Assembly: GCF_030285785.1 (NCBI RefSeq)
Contig: NZ_CP127247.1
Span: 3,495,501-3,559,500, forward strand
Length of the DNA stretch: 64,000 nt
From: Parasedimentitalea psychrophila
GTDB taxonomy: Bacteria; Pseudomonadota; Alphaproteobacteria; Rhodobacterales; Rhodobacteraceae
Direction: 5' to 3'
Made by a program: the position numbers and the translations under genes. Each line of letters starts with the position of its first letter. The first letter of the stretch is position 1. Under the pieces are notes generated by a model. The model searched no databases. It saw only the letters and a list, made by a program, of their open reading frames with translations, and was not told the DNA's origin. This document shows positions 28,610 through 36,809 of this stretch, piece after piece.

Positions 28610-29902
28610 TTAGCTGCAGGCTTTGGCCAGAGCCTGATCCAGATCCGCGATCAGGTCCTTGCTGTCTTCGATGCCGATCGACAGGCGCACCACATTGGCG
28701 CCAGCCCCCGCGGCCTCTTGCTGTTCCGGCGACAGTTGCCGGTGGGTGGTCGAGGCCGAGTGGATGATCAGCGAGCGAGTATCGCCGAGATTGGCCACGT
28801 GGCTGAACAGTTCCAGCCTGCTCACCAATTCAACACAGGCGTCATAGCCGCCCTTGACGGCAAAGGTGAACAACCCCCCAGCGCCTTTGGGATAGCAGGC
28901 CTTGGCACGCTCGTAATACGGCGACGATGGCAATCCGGCGTAGGTGACATAGTCCACCCGGTCGTCTTTCTCCAACCAGGCCGCAATTGTTTCGGCGTTC
29001 TCCACATGGCGTTGCATCCGCAGCGACAGTGTCTCGATCCCCATCAGTGTATAATGCGCTGCCTGTGGGTTCAGGGTCATGCCCAGATCCCGCAATCCGA
29101 TGGCGATGCCGTGGAAGGTGAAGGCCAAGCCGCCAAAGGTCTCGTGGAACTTTAGCCCGTGATAGGCGGGCTCCGGGGCGCTGAGCGAGGGGAATTTGTC
29201 ATTGGCAGACCAGTCGAAAACCCCTGAATCGACGACGCAACCGCCGGTGACGGTGCCGTTGCCCGTCAGGTATTTGGTGGTCGAATGCACCACCAGTGTC
29301 GCGCCCTGTTTGATCGGGTTGCACAAATATGGCGTCGCCGAGGTGTTATCGACAATCAAAGGAATGCCAGCGGCGTCCGAGATATCAGCCAGGGCGCGGA
29401 TATCGGTGACATAGCCGCCAGGATTGGCGATCGATTCACAAAATACAGCCCGGGTGTTTTCATCAATCGCAGCCGCCACCGCGTCCAGATCGTCGGTGTC
29501 GACAAAGGTGGCGCTCCAGCCAAAGCGTTTGATGGTCTGGCTCAACTGGGTAATAGAGCCACCATAGAGCCGGGTCGAGGCCACAACATTGCAACCCGGC
29601 TGCATCAACGGAAACAGCGCCATGATCTGCGCCGCATGCCCCGAGGAACAACAAACCGCCCCGACGCCACCTTCCAATGTGGCGATACGCTCTTGCAGAA
29701 CCGCCACGGTGGGGTTGGTCAGGCGCGAATAGATGAAGCCTACTTCCTGCAAATTAAACAGTGCAGCGGCGTGATCCGCATCGCGAAACACATAGGCGGT
29801 GGTCTGGTAGATCGGGGTCTGGCGGGCACCGGTGGCCGGGTCAGGTCTGGCCCCGGCGTGAATCTGCAAGGTATCAAATCCAAAGGTGGGCTCGTCTGTC
29901 AT
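28610..29902 (-). CDS. metY: O-acetylhomoserine sulfhydrylase
   Basis: 430 residues, PLP enzyme of the Cys/Met metabolism family, in the longer MetY size class. It makes homocysteine from O-acetylhomoserine and sulfide, or methionine from methanethiol in some members. GFIYSRLTNPT binds phosphate, SSGHAAQ is near the cofactor and HSTTKYLTGNGTVTGG holds the PLP lysine. The N-terminal GFDTLQIHAGARPDPATGARQTPIYQTTAY is typical. The gene follows a 160-base leader in which I could not find a SAM-II riboswitch core. With methionine gamma-lyase at 11,258 it links methanethiol and methionine pools. Confidence 0.92.
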   Translation of the reverse strand: MTDEPTFGFDTLQIHAGARPDPATGARQTPIYQTTAYVFRDADHAAALFNLQEVGFIYSRLTNPTVAVLQERIATLEGGVGAVCCSSGHAAQIMALFPLMQPGCNVVASTRLYGGSITQLSQTIKRFGWSATFVDTDDLDAVAAAIDENTRAVFCESIANPGGYVTDIRALADISDAAGIPLIVDNTSATPYLCNPIKQGATLVVHSTTKYLTGNGTVTGGCVVDSGVFDWSANDKFPSLSAPEPAYHGLKFHETFGGLAFTFHGIAIGLRDLGMTLNPQAAHYTLMGIETLSLRMQRHVENAETIAAWLEKDDRVDYVTYAGLPSSPYYERAKACYPKGAGGLFTFAVKGGYDACVELVSRLELFSHVANLGDTRSLIIHSASTTHRQLSPEQQEAAGAGANVVRLSIGIEDSKDLIADLDQALAKACS

Positions 29903-30070
29903 CGTGCTGTCTCCCTAAGTGCATATTAACTGGTTTTGCCCTAAAACACCCGATTACCCCGCCCAACGCAAGCGCGATGATACCCGGAGGTGGGTCCAAT
30001 TCAATCAGATCCCATGCTTCATCTGGCCAAAAATATCCCGGGGTTTGGGGCAGCGCCCCAATCCTTCCTC

Positions 30071-31060
30071 TCATCGCATCCAGAAACCGGCCTTTTTGAT
30101 CTGGTTGCGAATGGCCTGTTCTCGTTTGGGCAGATTGTCGCGATCAAACATCGCCCGCACCTTGTCGCCGCGCTTTTGATACACCATGCGTTTCATCGGC
30201 TCAGCTCCCTTTAACACTTTCTTGATCTTATTTGGCGCGCTGACCTCGGTCAAAACCTCAACCACCCGGTCGCTTTCGCGGGCATAAAGCAGCGGTAAAA
30301 ACCGATAATGACAGCTGACATCGCCGTCCAGATACCCCGCCGGCAGGCTGTCGCGGCCACCGCCAAAAGAATGTATCACCAGCGGCAACACCACCTGATC
30401 CAACCAGGGATCCAGTGACTGGCCAATCAACTCGGGCGGCAGCTCATTGCGCACCGACTGCGCGTAGACCAAAAAGCGTTTGCCAAAGACACGCGGACAG
30501 GCGCCGTAGAAAAATCCGGCATTGAAATAGAGATACCGCCGCCAGTACTCATCCGGCTGGCTCAGATCCATGCTGCTGTCAAAGTCGAGCCCAAATCGGG
30601 TGTACAAAGCGCGCCAGATCTCCGTATAGCCGGGACCATAAAGCGTTGGCTTTGGCCAGGTTCCCTCGCGACGCAACGAGGCAGAGGGCCGGGCGAAATC
30701 AAACGGCACCGACATCAGATCCCCGGTGATCAGCGTATCTGTGTCAAAGAACACAAAGGGTTCGCCCGCAGGCATCTCCTTCAGGGCCTCTATTTTATTG
30801 CCGTAGGGGTAGTCCTGTCCGAACACAGTGTTCTCAAACGGCAGGATTTCAGCGCCCAACTGCTCCAGCGCCTGTAGGACCTCAGTGTCACGAATACTTG
30901 GATCCCCTTGCCAATTCGGTCCGGGTTGCGGCACCGCGACAAACAACCGGCCGTCAAAATCAGGCGAACAATGGCGCAGCGAGGCGGCAAACAGCAGCGC
31001 CTCATATTGCAGGCGCCCCGATTGGCCAACAATCATCACGTTAAAGGAAGTTCTGCCCAT
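30071..31060 (-). CDS. GT-A-fold glycosyltransferase-like protein
   Basis: 329 residues. The motif FVFFDTDTLITGD near residue 100 is the D-x-D-type metal/nucleotide-sugar site of GT-A enzymes. Preceding VMIVGQSGRLQYEALLFAASLRH and the later YFNAGFFYG match the glycosyltransferase family 8-like layout. ATG 31060 (MGRTSFNV) was chosen over a start 78 bases upstream, which would add an unlike leader. The C-terminal 50 residues are basic. Acceptor and sugar are unknown; no sugar operon adjoins. Confidence 0.65.
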   Translation of the reverse strand: MGRTSFNVMIVGQSGRLQYEALLFAASLRHCSPDFDGRLFVAVPQPGPNWQGDPSIRDTEVLQALEQLGAEILPFENTVFGQDYPYGNKIEALKEMPAGEPFVFFDTDTLITGDLMSVPFDFARPSASLRREGTWPKPTLYGPGYTEIWRALYTRFGLDFDSSMDLSQPDEYWRRYLYFNAGFFYGACPRVFGKRFLVYAQSVRNELPPELIGQSLDPWLDQVVLPLVIHSFGGGRDSLPAGYLDGDVSCHYRFLPLLYARESDRVVEVLTEVSAPNKIKKVLKGAEPMKRMVYQKRGDKVRAMFDRDNLPKREQAIRNQIKKAGFWMR

Positions 31061-31202
31061 GCCGCCCTCAATTGCCACCTTTGCCAGGTGGTGCTGTTGC
31101 CTGTTGGCGCAACTATAGATGTGGCAACGGCGGTCCAAAAGTCTACATTCGTGCCACCGGGTGATTTTCTTTGTTATAGTTGCAAATTTTGGAGTTTGGA
31201 CA

Positions 31203-31676
31203 ATGTTTGATGTTATTCTGGCGGTATTGGCCGCAGGGGTTCAGTCGGCTGGGGGCGGTGTGTCTACAGGCTCCGTCACTGTCGCCGCTATACCCGAGAC
31301 CACCCTGATCGCCGAGCCGCAGGTGCCGTCAGGCCAGTTTACCACCGCGGTTGAAGTGAAGCCCATTCTGGCAATGACCCAGGGCAATTGGATTTCAGTG
31401 CGTGAATTTGATGGCCAGGATCTGCTCTATGTCACCCATCTGTGGGCCTGGCGCTGTGGCCTTGTCGAATTGAAACTGGGCATAAACGGAAATGCGCCCG
31501 AGGTTTGGCCGCTGCCAGAGTGTCATCTGGACCAGGGCGCGCCCAATGGGATCACAGATGCTGATGGCCTGCCATACCGTAGTTTTGACCTTGGGTCGAT
31601 CACCCGGGTCGAGGTGCAGATCACCTATGACGACCTGACCACAGAGCAGGTGATGTTCAACCGCATGGGGCAGTAG
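31203..31676 (+). CDS. Small secreted protein of unknown function
   Basis: 157 residues from ATG 31203, after TTGGAGTTTGGA. A short hydrophobic N-terminus (MFDVILAVLAAGVQSAGGG) may be a signal sequence. The body has a Trp-rich centre (THLWAWRCGLVELKLGING), two cysteines that could form a disulfide (in WRCG and PECH), and ends VMFNRMGQ. I do not recognise the family. It is monocistronic, between the divergent glycosyltransferase-like gene and modC on the other strand. Confidence 0.65.
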   Translation: MFDVILAVLAAGVQSAGGGVSTGSVTVAAIPETTLIAEPQVPSGQFTTAVEVKPILAMTQGNWISVREFDGQDLLYVTHLWAWRCGLVELKLGINGNAPEVWPLPECHLDQGAPNGITDADGLPYRSFDLGSITRVEVQITYDDLTTEQVMFNRMGQ

Positions 31677-31736
31677 CAAAACTAGGCAGGCGCTGAAAAC
31701 GGCAAGGTCCGCGCGACGCTCTGCGGCCCCAGTCGA

Positions 31737-32825
31737 TCAGGTGTGACCAACGTCATGGCGGGCCACCGACACTGATTTTAGGATGGCATGGCAGCGCAAC
31801 CCGGGGGCAAGTTGCAGCGCATTTGCCGACCTCTGGGTGATCCGCGCCAGCAGCAAATCGCTGCCGCAGCAAATTTGCACCACAACACCCGGACCACCAC
31901 CGGCGCGAATTTCGGTCACTGTCCCCGACAGGATATTCAACGCCGACAGCCCCTTTGGTGCATCGCGGGACAGGATCACGTCCTGGGCCAGAATACGCAC
32001 CCGGGTTCTGGCGCTGGGCTGCAGGTTGATTTGGGGCAGCAGCAGGCGGCCCCCGGACACGGTCAGTTCCGTCAGCCCATCGGAGTGATGGGTTTTGACC
32101 ACTGCCGGCAGCACCGAGCCGGCTTGCCGCAGGCCCAGGTGACGCACCATCGCAGGGTCGGAAAACACCTGCTCTGTTGGCCCCGCCTGCGCCACTTTCC
32201 CCTGTTCCAGCACCACCACGGTTGTCGCCAGCCTGGCCACCTCGGCGACCGAGTGGCTGACATATAAGATCGGCAGCCCGGTCGAATCGCGAAGCTGTTC
32301 CAGAAACGGCAGGATTTCGTCCTTGCGGGCACTGTCGAGCGCCGCAAGGGGTTCGTCCATCAGCAGCATCTGTGGCCGCGACAGCAAGGCGCGACCAATC
32401 GCGACCCGTTGCTTTTCGCCGCCTGACAACGTCCCGGGTCGGCGGTGCAGCAGGGATGAGATGCCGAGCAACGCGGTGACCTCCTCCAGACCGGGGCCGC
32501 TGCTTCCCTTGGGCGCAAAGCGTTTGCCGTAGTTCAGGTTTCCCAGCACCGACAGATGTGGAAACAGACGGGACTCCTGGAAGACATAGCCCAGACGGCG
32601 GCGGTGAGCGGGCAGGTCTATCCCGGCCTTACTGTCGAACAGAACCTCGGACTGGCTGGCTATTCGGCCTGCATCGGGCGTCAGCAGCCCTGCGACCGCA
32701 TTGATTACGGTTGTCTTGCCGGACCCGGACTTGCCAAAAAGAGCGGTGATGCCGCTGGGGGCCTGAAACGCCACCTGAACGGTCAAATCCCCCAGATTGT
32801 GGCTGATATCTACAGACAGGCTCAT
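31737..32825 (-). CDS. modC: Molybdate ABC transporter ATP-binding protein
   Basis: 362 residues. Walker A GKSGSGKTT at residues 31-39, signature LSGGEKQRVAIGRALL, Walker B MLLMDEPLAALD and switch His in YVSHSVAEV. A C-terminal TOBE/MOP domain (about 290-355; ARITQRSANALQLAPGLRCHAILKSVSV) binds molybdate. It overlaps the modB stop by 4 bases, as is usual for translational coupling. It powers molybdate import with ModA and ModB. Confidence 0.95.
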   Translation of the reverse strand: MSLSVDISHNLGDLTVQVAFQAPSGITALFGKSGSGKTTVINAVAGLLTPDAGRIASQSEVLFDSKAGIDLPAHRRRLGYVFQESRLFPHLSVLGNLNYGKRFAPKGSSGPGLEEVTALLGISSLLHRRPGTLSGGEKQRVAIGRALLSRPQMLLMDEPLAALDSARKDEILPFLEQLRDSTGLPILYVSHSVAEVARLATTVVVLEQGKVAQAGPTEQVFSDPAMVRHLGLRQAGSVLPAVVKTHHSDGLTELTVSGGRLLLPQINLQPSARTRVRILAQDVILSRDAPKGLSALNILSGTVTEIRAGGGPGVVVQICCGSDLLLARITQRSANALQLAPGLRCHAILKSVSVARHDVGHT

Positions 32826-33520
32826 CGACCGTTGATCCGTTTTGCGGCACTGCGGGCCAGCATTTCCGAGGCAATCAGCGCCGCCATAGCAACCGCGACG
32901 GACACCGCGACCAGCTTCAGCGCATCCGCCTCCCCGTCGGGCACCTGCAGGAAGCCGTAGATGGCCGAAGGCAGCGTTTGGGTTTGGCCGGGAATATTGG
33001 ACACAAAGGTGATGGTGGCGCCAAATTCCCCCATGGCTTTGGCAAAGCCCAGCACCGCTCCGGTGATCAGCCCCGGCAGAATGAGCGGCAGGGTGATGGT
33101 GGCAAAAACCGATAACCGCGAGGCCCCCAGGGTGGCGGCGGCCTGCTCCAGATCGGGATCTACCGCCTCAATCGCCAGTCGGATCGCGCGCACCATCAAC
33201 GGAAACCCCATGATGGCAGCCGCCAGCACCGCGCCAGTCCAGCGAAAGGCCAGCACCAGACCAAAGCTCTGCTCCAGCCAGGCGCCCAGCGGTGCCCGGC
33301 GGCCAAAGGTGATCAGCAAAAGATATCCGGTCACCACCGGTGGCAGGAACAGCGGCAAGTGCACCAGCGCATTCAGCACTTGCTTGCCGGGGAACTGCCA
33401 GCGCGCCAGCGCATGCGAGACCAGCAGCGCCAGGGGCAGGTTTATCAGCGTCGCCCAAAAACCCACCTTTAGCGACAGTCCCAGCGCCGCCCATTCTTGG
33501 GGGCCCAGCCAAGTGCTCAT
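32822..33520 (-). CDS. modB: Molybdate ABC transporter permease
   Basis: 232 residues with about five membrane helices. The coupling (EAA) loop is EAVDPDLEQAAATLGASRLSVFATITLPLILPGL, where the permease meets ModC. It has 4-base overlaps with modA before and modC after. The last 14 residues are basic. Typical length for ModB. Confidence 0.95.
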   Translation of the reverse strand: MSTWLGPQEWAALGLSLKVGFWATLINLPLALLVSHALARWQFPGKQVLNALVHLPLFLPPVVTGYLLLITFGRRAPLGAWLEQSFGLVLAFRWTGAVLAAAIMGFPLMVRAIRLAIEAVDPDLEQAAATLGASRLSVFATITLPLILPGLITGAVLGFAKAMGEFGATITFVSNIPGQTQTLPSAIYGFLQVPDGEADALKLVAVSVAVAMAALIASEMLARSAAKRINGR

Positions 33521-34308
33521 GGCTGCACCTGCGGGCGGATAAATCCATGTTTGGCAAAGACCGCCCAGGCCGCCTCGCTGCTTAGAAAGTCATACACAGA
33601 GCGCGCCTCGGGGGTGACCGGATCAATCAGCGCCATCGGATAGCGAATTGGCCTATGGCTGTTGGCCGGAAACAGGCCAAGCAACCGGACATCGGGTGAG
33701 GCCCCCAAGTCACTGGCATAGACGATCCCCAGCGGCGCCTCGCCGGTTGCCACCAACCGAAGCGCGGCGCGGACATTGTCTGCCTGTGCGATCTTGCCCT
33801 GCACGCTGTCCCAAACGCCCAATGCCTGCAGCGCCTCGCGGCCATAGATCCCCGCCGGAACCGCCTTGACCAGCGCCATGGCCAGCACACCGTCGCCAAT
33901 AGCGGCGGCCAAATCAAACCCGCGGGCAGGGGGCAGTTGCACTGTGCTGCCCGGCGCGGCAATCAACGCCAGACGATTGCTCAGCAGATCAATGCGACTG
34001 TCTTGGGCCAGTACTCGGTCCCGTTCCAGCCGGTCCATCCAGGCTTGATTTGCCGATATGAACAGCTGCGCAGGTGCGCCCTGAAGGATCTGCCGCGTCA
34101 GCGAAGAACTGCCTCCATAAGCGATGTGCAAGGTGGCGCCCGGGTAGTCATCCGACAATTCGTCCAAAGCGCTTTTCAGACTGGCGGCGGCAAACAGGGT
34201 GACCTCTTCAGCGGCCAGCGCCCCCGGAAACAGCGCCACAGGAAACAGCGCCGCACAGACAGCCAGGGCTGAAGTCAGGCGGCGGAAAGGGCAGGGCATC
34301 GTCATCAT
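33517..34308 (-). CDS. modA: Periplasmic molybdate-binding protein
   Basis: 263 residues. Signal peptide with hydrophobic core LTSALAVCAALFPVALFPGALA, then mature EEVTLFAAASLKSALDEL, the ModA start with conserved serine/alanine contacts for the oxyanion, and later AYGGSSSLTRQILQGAPAQLFISANQ. It is a monotopic type II binding protein. ATG 34308 has further in-frame ATG codons two and four residues on. It begins 5 bases after the stop of the upstream sulfotransferase-like gene, so may be read through from it. Confidence 0.93.
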   Translation of the reverse strand: MMTMPCPFRRLTSALAVCAALFPVALFPGALAAEEVTLFAAASLKSALDELSDDYPGATLHIAYGGSSSLTRQILQGAPAQLFISANQAWMDRLERDRVLAQDSRIDLLSNRLALIAAPGSTVQLPPARGFDLAAAIGDGVLAMALVKAVPAGIYGREALQALGVWDSVQGKIAQADNVRAALRLVATGEAPLGIVYASDLGASPDVRLLGLFPANSHRPIRYPMALIDPVTPEARSVYDFLSSEAAWAVFAKHGFIRPQVQP

Positions 34309-34313
34309 TTTTC

Positions 34314-35189
34314 TCAGGGCGCAATCAGTGTGACGCCTGGGATGCGCTGGAGATGATAGATATCTTCGTCGTAGTTCTCGGTCAGGTCTGCCACCAGTTC
34401 GTCGGTCCAGCCGGCCAGATCCAATTCCTCCTCCAGCGCGTCCTCCAGGGCGAATTTGTCCAAAAAGGCCGCATAAACACGGCGCTTTTGCATTTCACTC
34501 ATCTCACCATGCGTCCCCATATAGCTGCGCAGACGGGTCATGCCTTCGGCGGATAAAATAGTGGCCAGCAGGTCGAGATCCCCCAGCAAGGCCTGGTTCG
34601 GTTCCAGGCCGGCCATGTCGCGCAGGATCTGCCCCCAGGTCAGCGGCATATCCTCATAACACCAAACGGTGATTGCAATATCCGGTACCGCCTGCCGCAT
34701 CCGCTGCATCATTTCCGACCAACGCAGTTGCCGTGGATCTGTTTGTTTCCTGACGTCACGCAATCTCTGGGGTGAGGCTTTTTCCAGCAGTGCCGGCAAA
34801 AAACCAGCCGGATTGCGCAGCCCCATGAAGATCTCAATCTGATCATAGGGGAATAATTGTTGCAGGTATTGCATCCGCTGCACGGCTTCTGGGTACAGCA
34901 AGTTATCCTGCAGGGCGCTGCGCTGCGACCCAAAGAAATGCGGATTTGACAGCACCACCCGGTCAGCGTTTTCTTCGTCAAGGATGGCATCCCACAACAC
35001 GTCTCGCGAATCCGCGGCGGCGGTGCCAGCCTTGAGGGCAGAGAAGCAATCTTTCAGCAGGCTGCGATACTTGCCCGGTCCCGGCACTGCGATGCCGCGT
35101 TTGGAAAAGTCTTGCTTGTTGCGCAGCAGGCTTTTCAGCAGGCGGTCTTCTTCAGTGGCATGAGCGCCGGTGTGCACAATAACCTGCAT
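34314..35189 (-). CDS. Sulfotransferase-like/P-loop hypothetical protein
   Basis: 291 residues, starting MQVIVHTGAHATEEDRLLKSLL. The N-terminal strand-loop-helix with HTGAHATEED and the following segments resemble roseobacter proteins annotated as sulfotransferase-family or P-loop; EIFMGLRNPAGFLPALLEKA recalls the 3'-phosphate-binding R-x-P region of sulfotransferases. A classical PAPS P-loop (K-T/S-G-T) is absent, so activity is doubtful. The acidic C-terminus (ALEEELDLAGW) is unlike the rest. It is tightly linked to modA, 5 bases apart on the same strand; no functional reason is evident. Confidence 0.5.
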   Translation of the reverse strand: MQVIVHTGAHATEEDRLLKSLLRNKQDFSKRGIAVPGPGKYRSLLKDCFSALKAGTAAADSRDVLWDAILDEENADRVVLSNPHFFGSQRSALQDNLLYPEAVQRMQYLQQLFPYDQIEIFMGLRNPAGFLPALLEKASPQRLRDVRKQTDPRQLRWSEMMQRMRQAVPDIAITVWCYEDMPLTWGQILRDMAGLEPNQALLGDLDLLATILSAEGMTRLRSYMGTHGEMSEMQKRRVYAAFLDKFALEDALEEELDLAGWTDELVADLTENYDEDIYHLQRIPGVTLIAP

Positions 35190-35366
35190 CTTATTGTTTG
35201 GTCCTTCGTGGTTTTATCAATCTGTATTGAGTACGGCGCGCGGCTTGTCAGGTCAAATTTCTCGACCGAGCAAGACAGATTTGAAAAAAATCGTATCCGC
35301 AGTGCCACGACAGTGCTTTTGCCGCTTGCACCCCCCCCAAAGAGGCGCTAATCGGTGCCACATAGT

Positions 35367-35442
35367 GCCCCTATAGCTCAGCTGGTAGAGCAACTGATTT
35401 GTAATCAGTAGGTCCGCGGTTCGAGTCCGTGTGGGGGCACCA
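35367..35442 (+). tRNA. tRNA-Thr (anticodon TGT)
   Basis: 76 bases including an encoded CCA. The acceptor stem GCCCCTA pairs with TGGGGGC, the D arm is AGCTCAGCTGGTAGAGC, the anticodon stem CTGAT/ATCAG holds loop TTGTAAT (anticodon TGT), and the T arm is CCGCGGTTCGAGTCCGTG-like with TTCGAGT. It is the integration site of the island that follows: the 3' 47 bases are copied at the far end. Confidence 0.95.
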
Positions 35443-35444
35443 TT
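35396..35444 (+). repeat. attL, 49-bp direct repeat in tRNA-Thr 3' end
   Basis: From GATTTGTAATCAG in the anticodon arm to CACCATT just past the CCA end, identical over 49 bases to 56567-56615. Flanking bases differ on both sides. This is the usual crossover duplication left by a tRNA-directed tyrosine recombinase. Confidence 0.92.
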
Positions 35445-35488
35445 AAATCAATGACTTAGATGGTATTCGCTTCGTTAATTTGTTGTTC

Positions 35489-35507
35489 GGGTACCGCTGC
35501 GGGTACC
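35489..35507. repeat. Paired GGGTACC motif near attL
   Basis: GGGTACC at 35489-35495 and 35501-35507 (12-base spacing), 45 bases inside attL. The same pair recurs near attR. Arm-type recombinase or excisionase sites are one explanation; binding is not shown. Confidence 0.45.
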
Positions 35508-35696
35508 AAATCGCAGCTCAACGACACGACTCCGGCGCAGTTCGAAAAAACTCTGTCGTATTCATGGCTGTACCTATCAGTCCCCCCCCTGCGACCCCCC
35601 ATGGCCTCCAACTATGCACCTGTTAAACACTGCACGGAAAATATTGGCGAATTTCTGGAGGCGGTCGGTTAAGGTTTGGTCTTGCGAATTTACTCT

Positions 35697-35770
35697 TGTT
35701 GGGGGTATTTGCGGTGCGCATCAGGCCCATAACCTGAAAGTCGTAGCTTCAAATTCTACTCCCGCAACCA
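35697..35770 (+). pseudogene. Degenerate initiator tRNA (fMet)-like sequence
   Basis: About 74 bases ending in CCCGCAACCA that align along their length with alphaproteobacterial tRNA-fMet. The anticodon arm is TCAGG-CCCATAA-CCTGA (CAT anticodon), and the T region GTCGTAGCTTCAAATTCTAC parallels GTCGTAGGTTCAAATCCTAC. Faults are C instead of T before the anticodon, a mismatched T-stem pair and a poor 5' acceptor strand. It lies in a 566-base stretch (35445-36010) with no protein gene. It may be an element-borne tRNA or an old attachment-site copy. Confidence 0.55.
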
Positions 35771-36010
35771 ATAAAACGCATACAGATTAAATATTTACGA
35801 CCTGAAATCGCGGGCTTTCTGTGTTTGTAAATTCGGTGTGGAAGCACGTGGATACAGAATGGGGGGCAACAATAGCACAGTGCTTCTCCCGCCCCAATTG
35901 AAGACAGCCCCAAAAAAATTGAATTTTTGGTAGATACCTGCCGCGACCTGAGTCAGCCTGTACACATCACCAACGTATAGTGCGGAAAAATCTAGGCGTA
36001 GGAGGGAAAG

Positions 36011-36238
36011 ATGCCCAAGTACAATGATATGTTTGAGCTAACTGTTGAAGACATGGTGTTGATAGAAGCGGCATTGAGACGAACAATGGGTGACTTATCT
36101 CAAATGCAGCTTGAGTTCCCCGACGAGGTAACAAGTGATAACGAGGAAACTGTGCGCCGAATTCATGAATTGCTTGGACGGCTACACAACCAATGTGTCT
36201 TCTACCGTCCCAAAGACGGTGTTTACGTAGGAGGGTAG
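36011..36238 (+). CDS. Small hypothetical protein
   Basis: 75 residues, MPKYNDMFELTVEDMVLIEAALRR onward, predicted mostly helical with the acidic segment EFPDEVTSDNEETVRRIHELLGRLHNQ. A strong AGGAGGGAAAG site lies just before the ATG, which supports a real gene. No family is recognised. It is isolated near the left end of the island. The following 570 bases up to 36810 contain no intact gene. Confidence 0.6.
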   Translation: MPKYNDMFELTVEDMVLIEAALRRTMGDLSQMQLEFPDEVTSDNEETVRRIHELLGRLHNQCVFYRPKDGVYVGG

Positions 36239-36479
36239 CCAACGGGCCACTGATGCCCACGAAGGGACGGAGGTGGTCTCGTTACGTTCTAGGGAAAGCC
36301 AGCCAAAAAAGAACGACCCAAAGCTGCCGAGCGTCAGCTAAGCAGTCGAAGGACTGCACTCAGCCCTTTTATGACCTTGCTGCGCAGTGCAGCATCCGAC
36401 ACGAAGGGCGGGTAGTGACATTATTGCGATGGAAGCGGCTCTGTTGCACAAATCGGCTGATGGACGGCACTCTCCTTTC

Positions 36480-36640
36480 TCTTGACGGATCTACTTCGCG
36501 GCCTCGGTTACGGGTATCCTCGGCAGGGTTCTCGCCCTTGGCGACCTGTCCCATGACTTCCTTGGCGAGTTTGCGCGCCTCATCCATGGTAATCTTGCCG
36601 TGCCGCCTGATGGACACCCTGCGAGCTCTTCCACGCCACC
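36480..36640 (-). pseudogene. Relic of a tyrosine recombinase N-terminal region (copy A)
   Basis: The minus strand encodes RRVSIRRHGKITMDEARKLA and MGQVAKGENPAED, the end of the N-terminal arm-binding region of P4-type integrases (compare GPVLTAEEARTQAKKLL and VAKGEDP at 63,800-63,890). The rest of the integrase is missing on both sides. It is closely related to copy B at 39,430-39,605. Confidence 0.7.
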
Positions 36641-36809
36641 AGCAGTCTGTGTCAACAAGCGCGACAAGAAGAGTGCCGCGCCAGAGTAAGTTATGATGAC
36701 ACGATACCATCCAACAGGTCTGCTTCTGGCGAAGAACTTCGAGATTTGGTTCCGACTGAGCAGACCCGTGGGTCTCCGGATCCAAAATGACGATCCAGAA
36801 ACCACGCCG

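Noticed and set aside
29903-30070. Possible SAM-II riboswitch upstream of metY
   Set aside because: GCGCTTGCG in the leader recalls part of the motif, but the loop and the AAAAAGGG-type 3' portion are not found.
36437-36454. GGCTCTGTTGCACAAATC, similar to terminal repeats of IS6/IS5-type elements
   Set aside because: No transposase, second end or target duplication can be seen, so it is not called as an insertion sequence.
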